From: an uncultured Verrucomicrobiae bacterium
Lineage (GTDB): Bacteria > Verrucomicrobiota > Verrucomicrobiia > JADLBR01 > CALLMV01
Direction: 5' to 3'
Length of the DNA stretch: 64,000 nt
Assembly (NCBI GenBank): GCA_938005615.1
Contig: CALLMV010000013.1
Location: forward strand, 1 to 64,000
In this document: positions 62,106 through 64,000 of the stretch, piece by piece
How positions within the stretch are numbered: position 1 is the first letter of the stretch
How the letters are laid out: every line of letters starts with the position of its first letter
The notes under the pieces: model-generated
What the model saw: the letters and a program-made list of their open reading frames with translations, nothing else
Databases searched by the model: none
Told to the model about the DNA's origin: nothing
Made by a program: the position numbers and the translations under genes

Positions 62106-63059
62106 ATGTTGTGGGACGAGCTCTTTTGGCTGATACTTTCGCTTTTTCTCCTCTTTATTGGGGGTGAAGCTTTAGTACAAGGCGCGGCATCTTTGGCGCA
62201 ACGTGCTGGACTAACCGCGTTGATGATTGGATTGACAGTGGTTGCATTTGGAACGAGTTCTCCAGAGTTGGTTGTGAGTGTCAAAGCATCGTTTGCAGGT
62301 CAGGGAGATATTGCTTTGGGCAACGTACTCGGCTCGAACATTTTTAACATCGCCGTGATTCTGGGGCTCACAGCGCTTATTTGTCCAATAGCAGTAAAGT
62401 CACAAATTATAAAATTTGACGCCCCGATCATGATTCTAGTTTCGCTACTTTTCCCCTTGCTGATTATCGGAGGCAAAGTTGAATTTTTCGAAGGAGTATT
62501 TCTCGTGTTAGGTATCATCTTTTACACCGTGCTGAACTATTATTTGGCTAAGCGTACTGCCGTCCAGACAGATGAAAACGTCGAATTTGAAGAGGAAGTG
62601 CCGAAGAAAACACCGAACGTCTTCGTGGATTTGCTGCTCGTCTCTGCTGGGATTAGCGTGCTAATTGTTGGTGCACGAATCCTTGTGGATAATTCAGTGA
62701 TTATAGCTCGTGCCTGGGGTGTGAGCGAAGCGGTGATCGGGATTACGATCGTTGCTGCCGGCACGAGTATGCCTGAACTGGTGACGTGTGTCGTAGCAGC
62801 AATTCGACGCCACCCTGATATTGCGATCGGGAATGTGATCGGATCTAATATTTTTAATATTCTTGCTGTAATGGGCTTTTCTTCTCTCGTTCACCCCATT
62901 CATTCAGACGAAATAGGATTCGTAGACATTGCGGTGATGATCGCAGTAGCGATATTGCTGCTTCCGCTGATGTGGACTGATATGAAACTACGCAGGATTG
63001 AAGGGCTTATCCTGATGACAATCTACGCGGGTTACCTGATCTGGCTTTGGCCCAAGTGA
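62106..63059 (+). CDS. Calcium/sodium antiporter (CaCA family)
   Basis: This 317-residue inner-membrane exchanger has the two inverted alpha-repeats typical of CaCA proteins. The first reads VVAFGTSSPELVVSVKASFAGQGDIALGNVLGSNIFNIAVILG. The second reads VAAGTSMPELVTCVVAAIRRHPDIAIGNVIGSNIFNILAVMG, with the conserved Glu and Asn residues that bind ions. An acidic cytoplasmic loop (TDENVEFEEEVPKK) separates the halves. It resembles YrbG/YfkE-type exporters of Ca2+ in exchange for Na+ or H+. Confidence 0.94.
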   Translation: MLWDELFWLILSLFLLFIGGEALVQGAASLAQRAGLTALMIGLTVVAFGTSSPELVVSVKASFAGQGDIALGNVLGSNIFNIAVILGLTALICPIAVKSQIIKFDAPIMILVSLLFPLLIIGGKVEFFEGVFLVLGIIFYTVLNYYLAKRTAVQTDENVEFEEEVPKKTPNVFVDLLLVSAGISVLIVGARILVDNSVIIARAWGVSEAVIGITIVAAGTSMPELVTCVVAAIRRHPDIAIGNVIGSNIFNILAVMGFSSLVHPIHSDEIGFVDIAVMIAVAILLLPLMWTDMKLRRIEGLILMTIYAGYLIWLWPK

Positions 63060-63075
63060 GGTTTATAAGGGAATT

Positions 63076-63105
63076 TTGCGTAAATGCAGCGAGTCATGGT
63101 ATAAC
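63076..63105 (+). promoter_or_regulatory. Putative ilvD promoter
   Basis: TTGCGT (63076-63081) is followed after 18 bp by TATAAC (63100-63105). The start of transcription would be about 63112, only a few bases before ATG 63116, so the transcript may be nearly leaderless. No Shine-Dalgarno sequence is visible before this ATG. Confidence 0.4.
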
Positions 63106-63115
63106 GTAAAAATTT

Positions 63116-64000
63116 ATGCCGAACAAAACCACGAGCAGAAAATCAGTAAATAAAAGCTTACATAGAAAACATAGCGCCATCATGTTTGATGGATCATCAC
63201 GCGCCGCCTCTAGAGCTATGCTCTACCCTGTGGGTTTCAAGCAGGAGGATTTCCAAAAGTCCATTATCGGAATCGCTTCAACATGGAGTCAAGTCACACC
63301 CTGCAATATGCACATCGACGTACTCGCACGCGAGGCTGCTCAAGGAGCCGATAATGCCGGCGGAAAAAGCCTAATATTTAATACCATCACAATTTCCGAT
63401 GGTATATCAATGGGCACTGAGGGGATGAAATATTCTCTTGTGTCTCGCGAGGTGATCGCAGACTCGATCGAAACAGTGGCAGGCTGTGAAGGCTTCGATG
63501 GTCTGGTCGCCATTGGCGGATGTGATAAAAACATGCCGGGATGTGCCATAGCAATTGCCCGCCTGAATCGTCCTGCCGTGTTCGTCTACGGAGGAACGAT
63601 CCTACCCGGATGCTTGAGCCTGCCTACAGGCGAAAAGAAAAATCTCGACATAGTCTCGGTATTTGAAGGGATTGGGAAAAATGCCGCAGGCGAGTTGAGC
63701 GCAGAGGGACTTAGCGAAATTGAGCGTTGCGCTATCCCTGGTCCAGGCTCCTGCGGCGGAATGTATACGGCCAACACCATGGCTAGCGCCATTGAGGCAC
63801 TCGGATTATCGCTGCCTGGCTCCTCCGCACAGAATGCTGTCTCTGAAGCTAAACGAGAAGACGCTCGCCACGCAGGTGCAGCAGTTATAAACCTGATCAA
63901 ATTGGGAATCACACCCCGAGATATTCTCACACGTAAATCATTTGAGAATGCCATTACTTTGGTCATGGCTTTAGGCGGTTCTACTAACGCAGTTTTACAT
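63116..64000 (+). CDS. ilvD: Dihydroxy-acid dehydratase (partial, runs off the window)
   Basis: The gene is open at the window end and so is absent from the ORF track. The first 295 residues are readable. This Fe-S enzyme dehydrates 2,3-dihydroxy-3-methylbutanoate/pentanoate in valine, leucine and isoleucine synthesis. Conserved elements: [18 protein letters not shown] with a cluster Cys, [42 protein letters not shown] with two Cys, and [14 protein letters not shown]. The first 22 residues are Lys/Ser-rich and unlike the family; ATG 63182 is an alternative start. It complements leuA in branched-chain synthesis. Confidence 0.95.
   Translation, partial: MPNKTTSRKSVNKSLHRKHSAIMFDGSSRAASRAMLYPVGFKQEDFQKSIIGIASTWSQVTPCNMHIDVLAREAAQGADNAGGKSLIFNTITISDGISMGTEGMKYSLVSREVIADSIETVAGCEGFDGLVAIGGCDKNMPGCAIAIARLNRPAVFVYGGTILPGCLSLPTGEKKNLDIVSVFEGIGKNAAGELSAEGLSEIERCAIPGPGSCGGMYTANTMASAIEALGLSLPGSSAQNAVSEAKREDARHAGAAVINLIKLGITPRDILTRKSFENAITLVMALGGSTNAVLH

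Noticed and set aside
63186-63374. 62-codon ORF at the start of ilvD
   Set aside because: Out of frame with the conserved dihydroxy-acid dehydratase reading frame, which continues to the window end.

Overview
The window reads as a chromosomal segment of a Verrucomicrobiota bacterium. The best evidence is a complete four-protein Verru_Chthon cassette (pilin-like proteins D, B, C and A at 8397-13196), a family set known from Verrucomicrobium and Chthoniobacter. A PEP-CTERM protein with autotransporter-type beta-strand repeats, a squalene-hopene cyclase and many TPR/AsmA-type envelope proteins fit a Gram-negative planctomycete/verrucomicrobial cell. No rRNA gene is present, so order or genus is not assignable. 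Gene content is mostly core metabolism and envelope functions, with no phage or insertion sequence.

Layout. 79-4689: squalene-hopene cyclase, a small conserved protein, a TrmA/RlmD-type RNA uracil methyltransferase and Aat. 5074-7743: metK-ahcY (SAM synthesis and recycling), where metK has a promoter that implies a leaderless transcript and a perfect palindrome over the start codon. 7798-13196: Verru_Chthon cassette plus a fifth, unnamed gene. 13238-17152: three glycan-related genes (GT4, GT2, GT39-like). 16999-19214 (minus): NlpC/P60 hydrolase, A-type Fe-S carrier, small secreted protein. 19352-24113: surA-like, pdxA (apparent CTG start), argA, AsmA-like. 24201-26205: methyltransferase and HpnB/CrtQ-like glycosyltransferase. 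26223-28657: ychF, tRNA-Leu(CAG), orphan tadC-like gene. 28742-32266: leuA and two peptide-type ABC permeases. 32371-34517: lipoprotein and NtrC-type regulator. 34588-38255 (minus): cysteine desulfurase and a large TPR protein. 38351-38702 (minus): tmRNA. 39546-41624: PEP-CTERM protein split by one in-frame TAG. 42233-44509 (minus): a lipoprotein, a possible clan CD (caspase-like) protein and a TraB/GumN protein. 44652-48709: HAD phosphatase, dxs, iron/heme-type binding lipoprotein with a Fur-box-like start. 48789-51250 (minus): nuoBCD. 51522-58291: TPR protein and a peptide ABC transporter (binding protein, two permeases, ATPase). 58404-60527 (minus): ugd, smpB, rpoZ. 60750-63059: rhodanese, MauE/DoxX protein, TPR protein, Na/Ca exchanger. 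63116-64000: 5' part of ilvD.

The most unusual observation is a pair of unrelated loci (47729-47836 and 60601-60709) that each hold an exact 37-bp direct repeat flanking one insert of 34 or 35 bp. The two repeat sequences differ from each other. In the first locus the duplicated sequence is the native 3' end of a protein-coding gene. These are the dimensions expected of CRISPR spacer integration at non-CRISPR sites (ectopic or neo-CRISPR events). This suggests an active Cas1-Cas2 adaptation machinery elsewhere in the genome, although no cas gene lies in the window.
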